Source: Candidatus Ornithomonoglobus merdipullorum
GTDB taxonomy: Bacteria > Bacillota > Clostridia > UBA1381
Assembly (NCBI GenBank): GCA_018714695.1
Contig: DVNB01000023.1
Location: 1-35,246, forward strand
DNA: 35,246 nt
Direction of reading: 5' to 3'
Below the pieces are notes generated by a model, which saw only the letters and a program-made list of their open reading frames with translations, ran no database searches and was not told the origin of the DNA. Positions within the stretch are counted from its first letter, which is position 1. Each line of letters starts with the position of its first letter. Made by a program: the position numbers and the translations under genes. Positions 1 to 8,732 of this stretch are shown here, one piece after another.

Positions 1-549
1 GACAATTATGTGCCGCATATTGAAAAACTGAACTCCATTGCTGCCGGATACGGAATTGCAGACAGGGTCCGCGGCGTTGTGATGTCAATGTTCGAAATGA
101 CATTTGAAAACGAAAGCTTTGATCTGATATGGTCGGAAGGCTCCGCTTACATTGCCGGTTTTTCCAATGCTATAAAGGACTGGAAGAGGCTGTTGAAGCC
201 GGACGGATACATTATTTGCAGTGAGATAAGCTGGCTGCGGGACGATCCGTCAGAGGAGAGTAAAAGATTTTGGAATGAGGGATATTCCGAAATGAATACC
301 ATAGAGCGAAAAACGGAACAGATACGAGAGCAGGGATATGAATTTGAAGGGTGTTTTACATGTCCCGTTTCGGACTGGACTGTCAACTATTATGATCCAA
401 TTGAGGAAAATATCAAAAAGCTGGAGAAACGATATCCGGGGAATACGCAGGCTATGGAGGCTGTCCAACACTTGCGGGAGGAGATCGACCTCTACAAAAA
501 GCATAATAGTGATTACAGTTACGTTTTCTATGCGATGAAAAAGAAGTAA
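1..549 (+). CDS. Class I SAM-dependent methyltransferase, 5'-truncated by window edge
   Basis: The reading frame is open from base 1 (DNYVPHIEKLN...), so the gene starts outside the window; the GTG at 10 is an internal Val codon. About 182 C-terminal residues are visible. The opening Asp-Asn-Tyr resembles the acidic residue after strand beta-2 that binds the ribose of S-adenosylmethionine. It is followed by a motif-III-like stretch (ESFDLIWSEGSAY), then LLKPDGY, typical of strand beta-5 in Methyltransf_11/25 proteins. The glycine-rich motif I lies outside the window. The substrate cannot be told. The gene is convergent with ogt and ends at a small terminator-like hairpin. Confidence 0.85.
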   Translation, partial: DNYVPHIEKLNSIAAGYGIADRVRGVVMSMFEMTFENESFDLIWSEGSAYIAGFSNAIKDWKRLLKPDGYIICSEISWLRDDPSEESKRFWNEGYSEMNTIERKTEQIREQGYEFEGCFTCPVSDWTVNYYDPIEENIKKLEKRYPGNTQAMEAVQHLREEIDLYKKHNSDYSYVFYAMKKK

Positions 550-573
550 CGGCCCATGGTCCGTTTTATTCTT
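549..573 (+). terminator. Terminator-like hairpin after the methyltransferase
   Basis: A short palindrome begins at the stop codon: ACGG and CCGT arms flank CCATGG. It is followed by a T-rich run (TTTTATTCTTTCT). This looks like a weak intrinsic terminator for the methyltransferase. Confidence 0.45.
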
Positions 574-591
574 TCTGCAGGAGGCATGTAT

Positions 592-627
592 ATGATAATA
601 GAGAAAATAGAATATGATGTCATATAG
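592..627 (+). other. Tiny ORF with strong RBS, probable truncated gene start
   Basis: An AGGAGG at 579-584 is well spaced from ATG 592 (a closer in-frame ATG is at 586). The frame reads MIIEKIEYDVI and then stops at 625-627, inside the 3' end of the opposite-strand ogt. The ribosome binding site is better than such a short peptide would need. It may be the surviving 5' end of a gene whose body was deleted. No family can be assigned. Confidence 0.3.
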
Positions 628-1153
628 CGGTTCCTCTTTTGGGAACAAAGAGCGACCGCATATCTGCTTTCTCTAAAGTCAGCAGTTTTATCTTCTTTTC
701 TATCCCTCCGGCATATCCTGTAAGACTTCCGTTTGATCCTACGACTCTGTGGCAGGGAACTATAACGGATATCATATTATGTCCTACAGCGCCTCCGACT
801 GCCTGTGCCGACATATGCGGCAGACCTTTTTTGGCGGCGAGGCGCTTGGCGAGGTCTCCGTATGTAGTGGTATGACCATACGGGATCAAGCAAAGAATTT
901 CCCATACCTCATTCTGAAACTCGGTCCCGGTAAAATGCAGAGGTATGTTAAAATCAGGCTCTTTCCCGGAAAAATAAATGTCGAGCCAATGTTTGGCGGT
1001 CCGCAGTAAAGCGGTTTCCTGCTCTGTGCATTCTTTCCGCAGTCCGCGGGCAAAATATTTTTGCCCCTCAAACCATAGTCCTGTCAAGCCGATGTTATCG
1101 GCTGCCAAAAGAATATCGCCTATAGGTGATTGGTAATGACCTGTATACTGCAT
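620..1153 (-). CDS. ogt: Methylated-DNA--protein-cysteine S-methyltransferase
   Basis: The protein has 177 residues and matches the Ogt/MGMT family in length and layout. An N-terminal ribonuclease-H-like domain (GHYQSPIGDILLAAD) precedes the DNA-binding and catalytic domain. The active-site signature IVPCHRV is present; its Cys accepts the methyl group from O6-methylguanine in a suicide reaction. The helix-turn-helix region (YGHTTTYGDLAKRLA) and GYAGGIEKK also fit. It is a cytoplasmic DNA repair protein. The start ATG at 1153 has GGAGG upstream on the minus strand, and a good sigma-A promoter lies 55-83 bp before it. The gene is convergent with the methyltransferase at its left. Confidence 0.93.
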   Translation of the reverse strand: MQYTGHYQSPIGDILLAADNIGLTGLWFEGQKYFARGLRKECTEQETALLRTAKHWLDIYFSGKEPDFNIPLHFTGTEFQNEVWEILCLIPYGHTTTYGDLAKRLAAKKGLPHMSAQAVGGAVGHNMISVIVPCHRVVGSNGSLTGYAGGIEKKIKLLTLEKADMRSLFVPKRGTAI

Positions 1154-1207
1154 ATAATACCTCCGTTGTTTGAATTTTATTTATTCATCGGGATAATAAC
1201 AGTGTAT

Positions 1208-1236
1208 ATGATAACATAATCCTTAAAGAATATCAA
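1208..1236 (-). promoter_or_regulatory. Sigma-A promoter of ogt
   Basis: On the minus strand the -35 box is TTGATA (1231-1236) and the -10 box is TATCAT (1208-1213). The spacing is 17 bp, with TG one base before the -10 (extended -10). Confidence 0.65.
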
Positions 1237-1327
1237 TACCGAAATAGATGAATTCCACGGTTTTTTAATGAGTTAACAAAGTGTGAATGAGATGCCAACT
1301 ACCAGCCTTATTGCCAAATTGTGCAAG

Positions 1328-1455
1328 TCTCCCCTGAAAGAGGAGGAGAACCGCCGAACGGCGGTGGAGGGGTTCGGCGGTATGAACTGTAGTTAAAAAA
1401 GCGGAACCCCTCAGTCAGCTTCGCTGCCAGCTCCCCTTTTAGGGAGCCTTGCCGC
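1328..1455. repeat. Palindromic dispersed intergenic repeat (MITE/REP-like)
   Basis: This lies in the 480-bp gap between ogt and the pseudogene, which otherwise holds only the ogt promoter and AT-rich DNA. It contains CTCCCCTGAAAG..., a CCGCC/GGCGG hairpin, GGAGGGGTTC facing GAACCCCTC across about 30 bp, and a second palindromic arm (GCTCCC...GGGAGC). The first 50 bp (1328-1377) recur almost unchanged as the reverse complement at 29043-29092, so it is a multi-copy element in this genome. No transposase is visible. It is probably non-autonomous. Confidence 0.7.
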
Positions 1456-1594
1456 GAATGGGCGCTTCATGTTCATAAAGAATTCACTCATTCAAAAGCC
1501 GTGAGATGAATTCAAGCATGGTGCAGCTATGCAGATTACGGAGATTGAGTATGAAAGAATTCAGGAACATACATGGATGAATTGAAAGATATGA

Positions 1595-1876
1595 AAATGG
1601 GAGGCGGAGCGGGGATACCTTTTTACGGGCGATCTTGTGTATAAGGATGTGCTGTTTGCGTACTATCCGTCAACGGATCCGGAAGCGTATCTGGAGTCGC
1701 TTGAAAAGATAGCGCGGCTGCCGGTGAAACGGGTATTTCCTGCGCACCACAGTCTTGATATACATCCGGAGATCATTGTGCGCATGAGGGACGAGCTGCG
1801 AAAACTCAGATCGGAGGGCAAGCTGCACCATGGCGGCGGAAAATTTGATTACGGTGCCTGGGGGTTATGGATATAA
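1595..1876 (+). pseudogene. C-terminal remnant of an MBL-fold metallo-hydrolase
   Basis: The frame contains LFTGDLVYKDVLFAYYPSTD, and later VFPAHHSLDI. These resemble the late metal-binding Asp and His motifs of metallo-beta-lactamase-fold hydrolases. Only about 90 codons survive, against some 250-300 in an intact enzyme. The frame is closed by TGA at 1592-1594, just upstream. The HxHxDH motif that would hold most zinc ligands is absent. No RBS precedes the nominal GTG at 1637. It is best read as a decayed gene fragment next to the dispersed repeat. Confidence 0.7.
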
Positions 1877-1894
1877 TACATAGGAGGAAAAACG

Positions 1895-2413
1895 ATGATA
1901 CTTGAAACGGAACGATCATATATGCGCGAGCTGGAGCAGGGTGATTTTGACGCGCTGTGCCTTATATTGCAGGACGAGGAGACGATGTATGCGTATGAGG
2001 GCGCGTTCACGGATGCAGAGGTACATGAATGGCTTGACAGGCAGATCGAGCGGTATAAAAAATGGGGTTTTGGTCTCTGGGCGGTGATACTTAAAGAGAC
2101 CGGAGAACTCATCGGTCAGTGCGGGCTTACGATGCAGCCTTGGAAGGGCGGCGAGGTGCTTGAGATAGGCTATCTTTTCAGACGTTCGTACTGGCACAAG
2201 GGTTATGCAACGGAGGCGGCACAGGCGTGTAAGAAGTACGCGTTTGAGAATTTGGATGCCGATGAGGTATGCTCTATAATAAGGGACACAAATATGGCAT
2301 CGCAAAATGTGGCGCTGAGGAATGGTATGACGCCGACAGATACGATGGTGAAGCATTATAAGGGCGTGGATATGCCGCACTGCCGATATGTTGTTGAGCG
2401 GGTAAAATGTTAA
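1895..2413 (+). CDS. GNAT-family N-acetyltransferase (RimJ/RimL type)
   Basis: The protein has 172 residues and starts MILETERSYMRELEQGDFDAL, the usual opening of RimJ/RimL-like acetyltransferases (LxTERLxLRxL). The acetyl-CoA region is present as a diverged EIGYLFRRSYWHKGYATEAAQA, where the H-K-G-Y-A-T segment matches the Q/RxxGxG/A pyrophosphate-binding loop. It is followed by NMASQNVALRNGM, the classic late motif. It is a cytoplasmic acyltransferase; the acceptor (ribosomal protein, antibiotic or metabolite) cannot be told. AGGAGG lies about 10 bp upstream of ATG 1895. Confidence 0.88.
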   Translation: MILETERSYMRELEQGDFDALCLILQDEETMYAYEGAFTDAEVHEWLDRQIERYKKWGFGLWAVILKETGELIGQCGLTMQPWKGGEVLEIGYLFRRSYWHKGYATEAAQACKKYAFENLDADEVCSIIRDTNMASQNVALRNGMTPTDTMVKHYKGVDMPHCRYVVERVKC

Positions 2414-2456
2414 GTTTATAAAAAAAATGATTTACAAATTTTTTAACGGCGAATGA

Positions 2457-2485
2457 TTTTCAATTTTACATAGATATGGTATACT
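2457..2485 (+). promoter_or_regulatory. Possible promoter of the large phosphoesterase gene
   Basis: TATACT (2480-2485) with a TGG extended -10 sits 17 bp after a weak -35 (TTTTCA, 2457-2462). It lies about 80 bp upstream of the ATG at 2565. Confidence 0.4.
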
Positions 2486-2564
2486 TTGTTACGGGAAAGC
2501 CGGAGGGGCTTATTTGCGGACCAAAGTCTTTGCGGTAGTTTCCGTTGACAGGAGGTATTCATCT

Positions 2565-5500
2565 ATGAAAAATATCAGTACAAGAGTAATATCGCTGCTC
2601 GTTTCGGGTGCGGCTGCGTTCGGAACATTTCCGGCTTTGCCGGCAGCGGCTAGCGGCACGGCGGAGATAAGCAGTCTCACGCTGCAGCCGGGCGAGACTC
2701 AGGCTTCGGTTAATATCACATGGTACACCGAAGGTACATCGGAGTCTGTTGATCCAAAGGTGGAGATAGGAGACCTGGTTGTAGACGCGGAGGTGTCGGA
2801 TATAACTGTGCCGACAGGCAAGACGGCGGAAGATAATGATTATGCCGGATATGTTGTATGTAAAGCTGAGGTAAACGACCTTGCTCCAGAGACTGTTTAT
2901 GACTACAGGCTCTCAAACGACGGCGGCACGAATTGGTCGGAGACGTATACATACACGACGCCTGCGGAGGATCATTTCACATTTGCGTTCACGAGTGATC
3001 CTCAGATCAAAGAGGACAGCAGTATAAATGACGGCGGCTGGAATCCGTCCGACGGCACGAATCAGACCGGATGGGCGAAGATGATGGAGGTAGTCGCGTC
3101 AAAGGGCGCAACGCTGATGGTATCGGCGGGCGACCAGGTAGAGGATCAGAGCTGGGGAAAGAAGAGTGAATATGACGCATTCTTTGCTCCGGAGGAGATG
3201 GCGTCGATCGCATACGCGCCGGCAGTCGGAAACCATGACCGTCATTACATGTTCAGAGATCATTTTAACCTCCCGAATGAGATGGCGATAAGCGATGAGG
3301 AGACGGGTGATCAAAATACTTTAACTGAAGTAAAGACGACGTTCCGCGGTCAGAACAACGGAACGAGCCTTAGCCACGGAAACTACACAAAGGCTACGGA
3401 GCAAGAGATAGCGGAAAATAAGAATGAAAAGGGAGTTACACCTAATGAGGACGGCATTTTTGACTATGTTGAGCGCCGTGAGATGGAAACAGAGGGTAAC
3501 TATTACTACCTTTACAACAATGTTCTGTTCGTGACTCTGAACACGGGCGCATACCCGGGCGGAAACGATGATGAGAATGCCGGAAATACGGACATTCCGA
3601 GCGCGGAAAATGATAATTCCGAGGCAGAGGCAATAGTGGCGAATTTCGATAAGACACTTGCCGCGGCAACGAGTGAGTATAATGGACTGTATGACTGGAT
3701 CATCGTAACGCACCATAAATCGACTCAGACAGTCGCAAAGCATGCGGCGGATTCGGATATAGAAAACTACGTTGACGCCGGATTCGAGCAGCTGATGGAG
3801 GATTATGACGTTGATCTCGTTCTCGGCGGACACGATCATGTGTACTCAAGAAGCTATGTTTTGAACGGCAAGGGCGAGAGAATGAGCGAGCGCCTTGATA
3901 CTATAAACGATCCCGAGGGAACGATATATCTGACAGGCAACTGTGCGAGTGATATGCAGTATTACACTCCGTTTGATTCGCTTGACAAGACGAACAATGA
4001 GGATTATCCCGTGCTTGCAAACGGCGAGAAGGGCTCGCAGGCGTATCTTGCAGGCAAGGATGCCGAAAATCAGGAGGATTATCTCCCGGTAGGAAATCAG
4101 GAGCATAATCAGGAATACAGCCCGAGCTACGCTCTGTTTGACGTTGATGGCGACACCATAAGCGTAAATGTATATAACCTTGACGGTGACTCGGAAACTC
4201 CGGATTCAAAGGAGATCGACTCGTTCACGATAACAAAGGGCAAGGACGGCGGCGAAAAGGCGACCGGTTTTGAGAACGGCAGCTCATCGCTCGATCTCAC
4301 TGAGACAGCCCGTTATGACTCAGGTATGACGAACGCTGACGGCGGCGTTATGGAGATAGTCGATTATAACACTGTAACCGGCTGGGCATACGCTGTAAAC
4401 GGTAAGACAGGAGATCTTACGGCTATAGCGCTGAAGGATATTGAAAACAAGGAAAATATCGATCTGCTCGACGGAAACGATATAAATGTGAAGGAGCTTG
4501 TGGAGGAAGAGGGATTCGTATACGGTGACATGACGTCGGTATCGATATCGCCGGACGGCACAAAGCTTGCGGCTGCTATACAGGCGGATGGCTATAACGA
4601 TAACGGCAGAGCGGCGATCTTCACCTGCAATGCTGACGGAACTCTGACATTTGACAGAGCGATCGAGACGGGCGTTCAGCCTGATATGATAACCTTTGCC
4701 GAGAACGGCGCGTATATCCTAACAGCAAACGAGGGCGAGCCGAGAGAAGGCTACGGCGAAGGCATTGTTGATCCCGCCGGAAGTGTTACGATCATCGATA
4801 CGGCTTCGTGGACGCCTGCGACTGTAGGTTTTGATGGCTTTGATCATGAAACGCTTGCAAAATCCGGAGTTGTTCTCAAGAAAGGCTCGACACCTGCCGA
4901 GGATCTTGAGCCGGAATATATCGCATGTACTGACGGCAAGGCATATGTGACGCTCCAGGAAGCAAATGCGGTAGCTGTGCTTGATATAGCAAATAAGTCT
5001 TTCACGGGTGTATACCCGCTCGGAACGGTGGATTACTCACAGGTAAAGATAGATCTCAACAAGAATGACGAGGATGCTGACAGAGGCTACAGCCCCGAGA
5101 ACTATGAAAATGTGCTCGGACTGCGTATGCCGGACGGCATAAGCGTGTACAGCGCAAACGGCAAGACGTACATCATCACGGCAAACGAGGGTGACAGCCG
5201 AGAGTGGGGAGACTATCTCAACGAGGACGAGGGCAAGCTCACATCGACCACAGATGTTGAAACAGAAAAGAAGGTAACATATCTTTTGGCTGAGGATTAT
5301 GACGGTTTGCAGGAGGGAAAGACATATCTCTTCGGAACGAGGTCATTCTCGGTATTTGAGGTGCAGGATAACGGACTCAGTCTTGTATATGACAGCGGCA
5401 GCGACTTTGAAGCTATGACTGCGGAATATCTGCCCGACTATTTTAACTGCTCAAACGACAGTCTTGATATAGACGACCGCAGCAACAAGAAGGGTCCGGA

Positions 5501-7619
5501 GGCTGAGAGCGTAACGGTAGGTGCTGTAGGAGATAAGACATACGCGTTTGTGACGCTTGAGAGGATAGGCGGAGTTATGGTATATGATATAACCGATCCG
5601 ACCGCTCCGCAGTATGTGAATTATATGAACAGCCGTGACTTCTCTGCCGAGGTCGGCGCGGACGATTCGCCCGAGGGACTGAAGTTCATCCCGGCATCTG
5701 ACGGAAAGAACGCGATGCTTCTTGCGGCATGCGAGGTAGGCGGCACGGTAGCGGTGTATGAGCTTACTTCCGGAACAGCGTCAGAGGATGACGGAGATAT
5801 AGACATCTACTTCACAAATGATGTACACTGCGCATACACCAAGTATGATCAGGTAGCAACGGCAGTGAAGGATAAGGATATCCTGATCGACGCCGGCGAC
5901 AACATACAGGGCGATCTTGTGGGAACGCTTTCGGACGGCGGCTATATGGTCGATATCATGAATTATCTCGATTACGATGTTGCCGTACCGGGAAATCACG
6001 AATTCGACTATGGCATGGACAGATTCTTCGAGATCGCTAAGGGAACAGCTGACACGGCTAAACTGGCAGATTTCGATTATATATCGTGCAACTTCAGAGA
6101 CCTCGCAGCGAACGAGCCGGTTCTTGACGGATGGAAGATGTTCGATATAAACGGAACAAAGGTAGCGGTAGTAGGCATATCCACACCGGAGACGCTCGTA
6201 AAATCGAATCCGGCATATTTCAAGGATGAAGAAGGCAGCTGGATCTACGACTTCTCGAATGATGAAACGGGCGAGCTGCTCTATACAACGGTGCAGAACG
6301 CTGTAGATGAGGCGACCGAGGCGGGAGCGGATTACGTTATCGCGGCAGGTCATCTCGGAACAGATGCAGAGTCACAGCCGTGGACATCTACAGAGGTAAT
6401 AAAGAATACGACAGGCATAGATGTCATGATCGACGGTCACTCGCACAGCACATTCAACACTACAGCGGAAAATGCTGACGGTGAGATGATCCCGACGGTA
6501 CAGACCGGTACGAAGCTTGAGAATATAGGCAAGATAACGATAGACGAAAACGGCGATATAACAGCCGAGCTGATCCCGATAACAGAGGAAAGCCCTGCGA
6601 AGGATCCGGATACAACGGAGTTCTTGGCAGGAATAACAGCCGAGCTTGATAAGACGCAGAATGAGGTCGTTGCAAAGACAGACGTAAAGCTTACAACTAC
6701 GGATGTGGTTACAGGCGAACGTATTATAAGAAACCGTGAAACGAATCTCGGTGACCTCTGCGCGGATGCGTACAGAGCGAAGCTTGACGCAGATATTGCC
6801 TTTGTAAACGGCGGAGGCATAAGAGCTGATATTGAAGCCGGAGACATCACCTTCGGTGATATAGTATCAGTACACCCATACGGCAACGAGGCATGCATGA
6901 TCGAGGTAACGGGACAGCAGATACTTGACGCGCTCGAGTGGGGAGCGCAGGCAAACCCGGGTGAGTCGGGCGGCTTCCTGCAGGTATCGGGTCTTACATA
7001 TGAGATACACAATACGATCCCGTCACCGTGTATATCTGATTCTATGGGCGGATTTGTCGGCATAGAGGAAGGCGCGGAGAGAAGAGTGCAGAATGTCAAG
7101 GTAGGCGGAGTTGACATTGATCCGAGCGCGACATATACTTTGGCAGGACATAATTACATGCTCCTCGACTTCGGCGATGGTTACAACATGTTCGAAGGCT
7201 CAACGGTAGTTCTTCAGTCGGTCGCTATCGATAATCAGGTATTGATCGATTATATCACGGATGAGCTGGGCGGAAACGTATCGGCAGACTCGATATACAG
7301 CGATCCGTACGGTGAGGACCGTATAAAGATATTCGGCGAGTGCGATATGACTGTTGCGCCGAGTGAGAACGGCTTGACAGTGACTGCAGTGAACAACACT
7401 GCTGAAGACATAAGCGGCGACGTTATATGTGCGCTGTACAAGGACGGAAAGCTCGTGGGAACGGCGATAGGCAACGATGCCGTTATAGAAGCGGGCGACA
7501 GCACGGAAGTGCAGGTGGGATATGACGGAACAGAAGAATATGATGCAGTAAGAGTATTCATCTGGGACGATATAAGCACAATGGATCCGCAGTGCAGTGA
7601 TGCTACGATGGCGGTATGA
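2565..7619 (+). CDS. Giant secreted phosphoesterase: PAP-like metallophosphatase + choice-of-anchor-I propeller + 5'-nucleotidase
   Basis: The protein has 1684 residues from ATG 2565, chosen for its GGAGG and because a signal peptide follows at once (MKNISTRV...LPAAAS). Visible modules in order are as follows. A fibronectin-like purple-acid-phosphatase N domain spans about 35-130. A calcineurin-type metallophosphatase spans 135-440 (SDPQ, AGDQVED, GNHDRH, THHKS, GGHDHVYSR). A beta-propeller-like region resembling choice-of-anchor-I spans 568-1071. A UshA-type 5'-nucleotidase spans 1079-1545, with N-terminal metal motifs (TNDVH, DAGDN, GNHEFDYG, GHSHS) and a C-terminal substrate domain (RNRETNLGDLCADAY, NGGGIRADI, GDGYNMF). 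A short C-terminal domain spans 1592-1684. Metal ligands of both phosphatase domains look intact. It probably releases phosphate from extracellular nucleotides. No LPXTG or C-terminal membrane segment is seen. Confidence 0.88.
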   Translation: MKNISTRVISLLVSGAAAFGTFPALPAAASGTAEISSLTLQPGETQASVNITWYTEGTSESVDPKVEIGDLVVDAEVSDITVPTGKTAEDNDYAGYVVCKAEVNDLAPETVYDYRLSNDGGTNWSETYTYTTPAEDHFTFAFTSDPQIKEDSSINDGGWNPSDGTNQTGWAKMMEVVASKGATLMVSAGDQVEDQSWGKKSEYDAFFAPEEMASIAYAPAVGNHDRHYMFRDHFNLPNEMAISDEETGDQNTLTEVKTTFRGQNNGTSLSHGNYTKATEQEIAENKNEKGVTPNEDGIFDYVERREMETEGNYYYLYNNVLFVTLNTGAYPGGNDDENAGNTDIPSAENDNSEAEAIVANFDKTLAAATSEYNGLYDWIIVTHHKSTQTVAKHAADSDIENYVDAGFEQLMEDYDVDLVLGGHDHVYSRSYVLNGKGERMSERLDTINDPEGTIYLTGNCASDMQYYTPFDSLDKTNNEDYPVLANGEKGSQAYLAGKDAENQEDYLPVGNQEHNQEYSPSYALFDVDGDTISVNVYNLDGDSETPDSKEIDSFTITKGKDGGEKATGFENGSSSLDLTETARYDSGMTNADGGVMEIVDYNTVTGWAYAVNGKTGDLTAIALKDIENKENIDLLDGNDINVKELVEEEGFVYGDMTSVSISPDGTKLAAAIQADGYNDNGRAAIFTCNADGTLTFDRAIETGVQPDMITFAENGAYILTANEGEPREGYGEGIVDPAGSVTIIDTASWTPATVGFDGFDHETLAKSGVVLKKGSTPAEDLEPEYIACTDGKAYVTLQEANAVAVLDIANKSFTGVYPLGTVDYSQVKIDLNKNDEDADRGYSPENYENVLGLRMPDGISVYSANGKTYIITANEGDSREWGDYLNEDEGKLTSTTDVETEKKVTYLLAEDYDGLQEGKTYLFGTRSFSVFEVQDNGLSLVYDSGSDFEAMTAEYLPDYFNCSNDSLDIDDRSNKKGPEAESVTVGAVGDKTYAFVTLERIGGVMVYDITDPTAPQYVNYMNSRDFSAEVGADDSPEGLKFIPASDGKNAMLLAACEVGGTVAVYELTSGTASEDDGDIDIYFTNDVHCAYTKYDQVATAVKDKDILIDAGDNIQGDLVGTLSDGGYMVDIMNYLDYDVAVPGNHEFDYGMDRFFEIAKGTADTAKLADFDYISCNFRDLAANEPVLDGWKMFDINGTKVAVVGISTPETLVKSNPAYFKDEEGSWIYDFSNDETGELLYTTVQNAVDEATEAGADYVIAAGHLGTDAESQPWTSTEVIKNTTGIDVMIDGHSHSTFNTTAENADGEMIPTVQTGTKLENIGKITIDENGDITAELIPITEESPAKDPDTTEFLAGITAELDKTQNEVVAKTDVKLTTTDVVTGERIIRNRETNLGDLCADAYRAKLDADIAFVNGGGIRADIEAGDITFGDIVSVHPYGNEACMIEVTGQQILDALEWGAQANPGESGGFLQVSGLTYEIHNTIPSPCISDSMGGFVGIEEGAERRVQNVKVGGVDIDPSATYTLAGHNYMLLDFGDGYNMFEGSTVVLQSVAIDNQVLIDYITDELGGNVSADSIYSDPYGEDRIKIFGECDMTVAPSENGLTVTAVNNTAEDISGDVICALYKDGKLVGTAIGNDAVIEAGDSTEVQVGYDGTEEYDAVRVFIWDDISTMDPQCSDATMAV

Positions 7620-7621
7620 AT

Positions 7622-7665
7622 AAAAAAGCCACAGCCGGGGCAAAAGCCCCGGCGCGGCTTTTTTT
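7622..7665 (+). terminator. Strong intrinsic terminator
   Basis: This is a GC-rich hairpin with arms GCCGGGGC/GCCCCGGC and an AAAA loop. AAAAAGCC/GGCTTTTT pairs outside it, and the stem ends in a T7 run. It begins 3 bp after the phosphoesterase stop codon. The outer A/T pairing could let it work in both directions. Confidence 0.9.
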
Positions 7666-7690
7666 ATTCCTGCAATATGTATAATATACC

Positions 7691-7719
7691 TTTACAATCT
7701 GTGAATTTTGATGTAAAAT
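7691..7719 (+). promoter_or_regulatory. Promoter of the hydroxyacid dehydrogenase/GNAT operon
   Basis: TTTACA (7691-7696) and TAAAAT (7714-7719) are 17 bp apart, 37 bp upstream of the start codon at 7756. Confidence 0.6.
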
Positions 7720-7755
7720 ACAGTTGATATATCAAAACTGGAAAGGGTGTTTATT

Positions 7756-8715
7756 ATGAAGGTCGTTGTTACGGCGCGTGATTTTTCGGAGCCGGAGATA
7801 GACGGGAGCTATATATTAAGGGATGCCGGATTTGAGATCATAGAGTGTACCTGCGAGTACGGGAGCGGAACGTCGCCGGAGCAGGTGGCGGAGCTCATAG
7901 GCGATGCCGATGCGGCTATTGTGGGGCTTGAGCCTATAAACGATACTGTATTTGAGCGGTGCCCGAATTTAAGGCTTATATCAAGGCGCGGGATCGGATA
8001 TGATTCTCTTGATCTTGACGCGTTCGGACGACACGGCGCGGCGGCTGTGCGGACGACGGGGACTGTCGAAGGTGCGGTCGCGGAGCATGTGATGGCGTAT
8101 ATCATGTATTTTGCAAGACGGCTTGATCTGCAAAGCGCATCAATGCACCGCGGCGAGTGGAAACGGAGCATGACCTACGGAGCTAAAAACAGGACATTGG
8201 GGCTTATCGGTTTTGGCGGTATCGGCAAAGAGATAGCAAGGCGCGCGGATGGGTTCGGGATGAATGTGCTCTATAACTGCCGCCATCCTCAAAAAGCGTG
8301 GGAGACGGAATATAATGTGCATTATGCGCCGATAGAGGAGATCGCGCAAAAGAGCGATTACATATCGATAAATGTGCCGCTCACGAATGAGACGGAGGGA
8401 ATGATAGATGCGTTATTCATAGAGTCTATGAAACATGAGTCTGTGCTCATAAACATAGCGAGGAGCCGCATAGTGGATGAAACGGCGCTGGCTGAGGCGC
8501 TCATAGGCGGACGGATAAGGGGAGCGTGCATAGATGTGTATGACAGCGAGCCGTGCACCGATTCGGTATTCAGGAGTATCGAAAATGCAGTCCTCACGCC
8601 GCACACGGCGAATTTCACGACAGAGAATATCAAGAGCATGAATGAGCTTGCGGCAGAGAATATAGTCAAATTCTTTGACGGAACGATAGACGATAAATAT
8701 GTTATAAAAATATGA
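7756..8715 (+). CDS. D-2-hydroxyacid dehydrogenase (phosphoglycerate dehydrogenase-like)
   Basis: The protein has 319 residues from ATG 7756, which follows GGAAAGGG at a proper distance; an in-frame GTG at 7747 overlaps that RBS and is less likely. The N-terminal substrate domain has LRLISRRGIGYDSLDL. The NAD-binding Rossmann fold has GFGGIG (152-157). The catalytic Arg lies in INIARSRIVDE and the catalytic His in LTPHTANFT, with the usual acidic residue between (DVYDSEP). It catalyses reversible NAD(P)-linked oxidation of a 2-hydroxyacid, and SerA, glyoxylate/hydroxypyruvate and other reductases share this layout. It lacks the ACT domain of long SerA forms, so the substrate is open. It is followed without a gap by a GNAT gene. 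Confidence 0.9.
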   Translation: MKVVVTARDFSEPEIDGSYILRDAGFEIIECTCEYGSGTSPEQVAELIGDADAAIVGLEPINDTVFERCPNLRLISRRGIGYDSLDLDAFGRHGAAAVRTTGTVEGAVAEHVMAYIMYFARRLDLQSASMHRGEWKRSMTYGAKNRTLGLIGFGGIGKEIARRADGFGMNVLYNCRHPQKAWETEYNVHYAPIEEIAQKSDYISINVPLTNETEGMIDALFIESMKHESVLINIARSRIVDETALAEALIGGRIRGACIDVYDSEPCTDSVFRSIENAVLTPHTANFTTENIKSMNELAAENIVKFFDGTIDDKYVIKI

Positions 8716-8732
8716 TAAGGGATGAAGGAAAT

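Noticed and set aside
2514-2564. TTG start 17 codons upstream for the large phosphoesterase
   Set aside because: The extra residues lack an RBS and would precede the signal peptide; ATG 2565 has GGAGG and begins the signal peptide.
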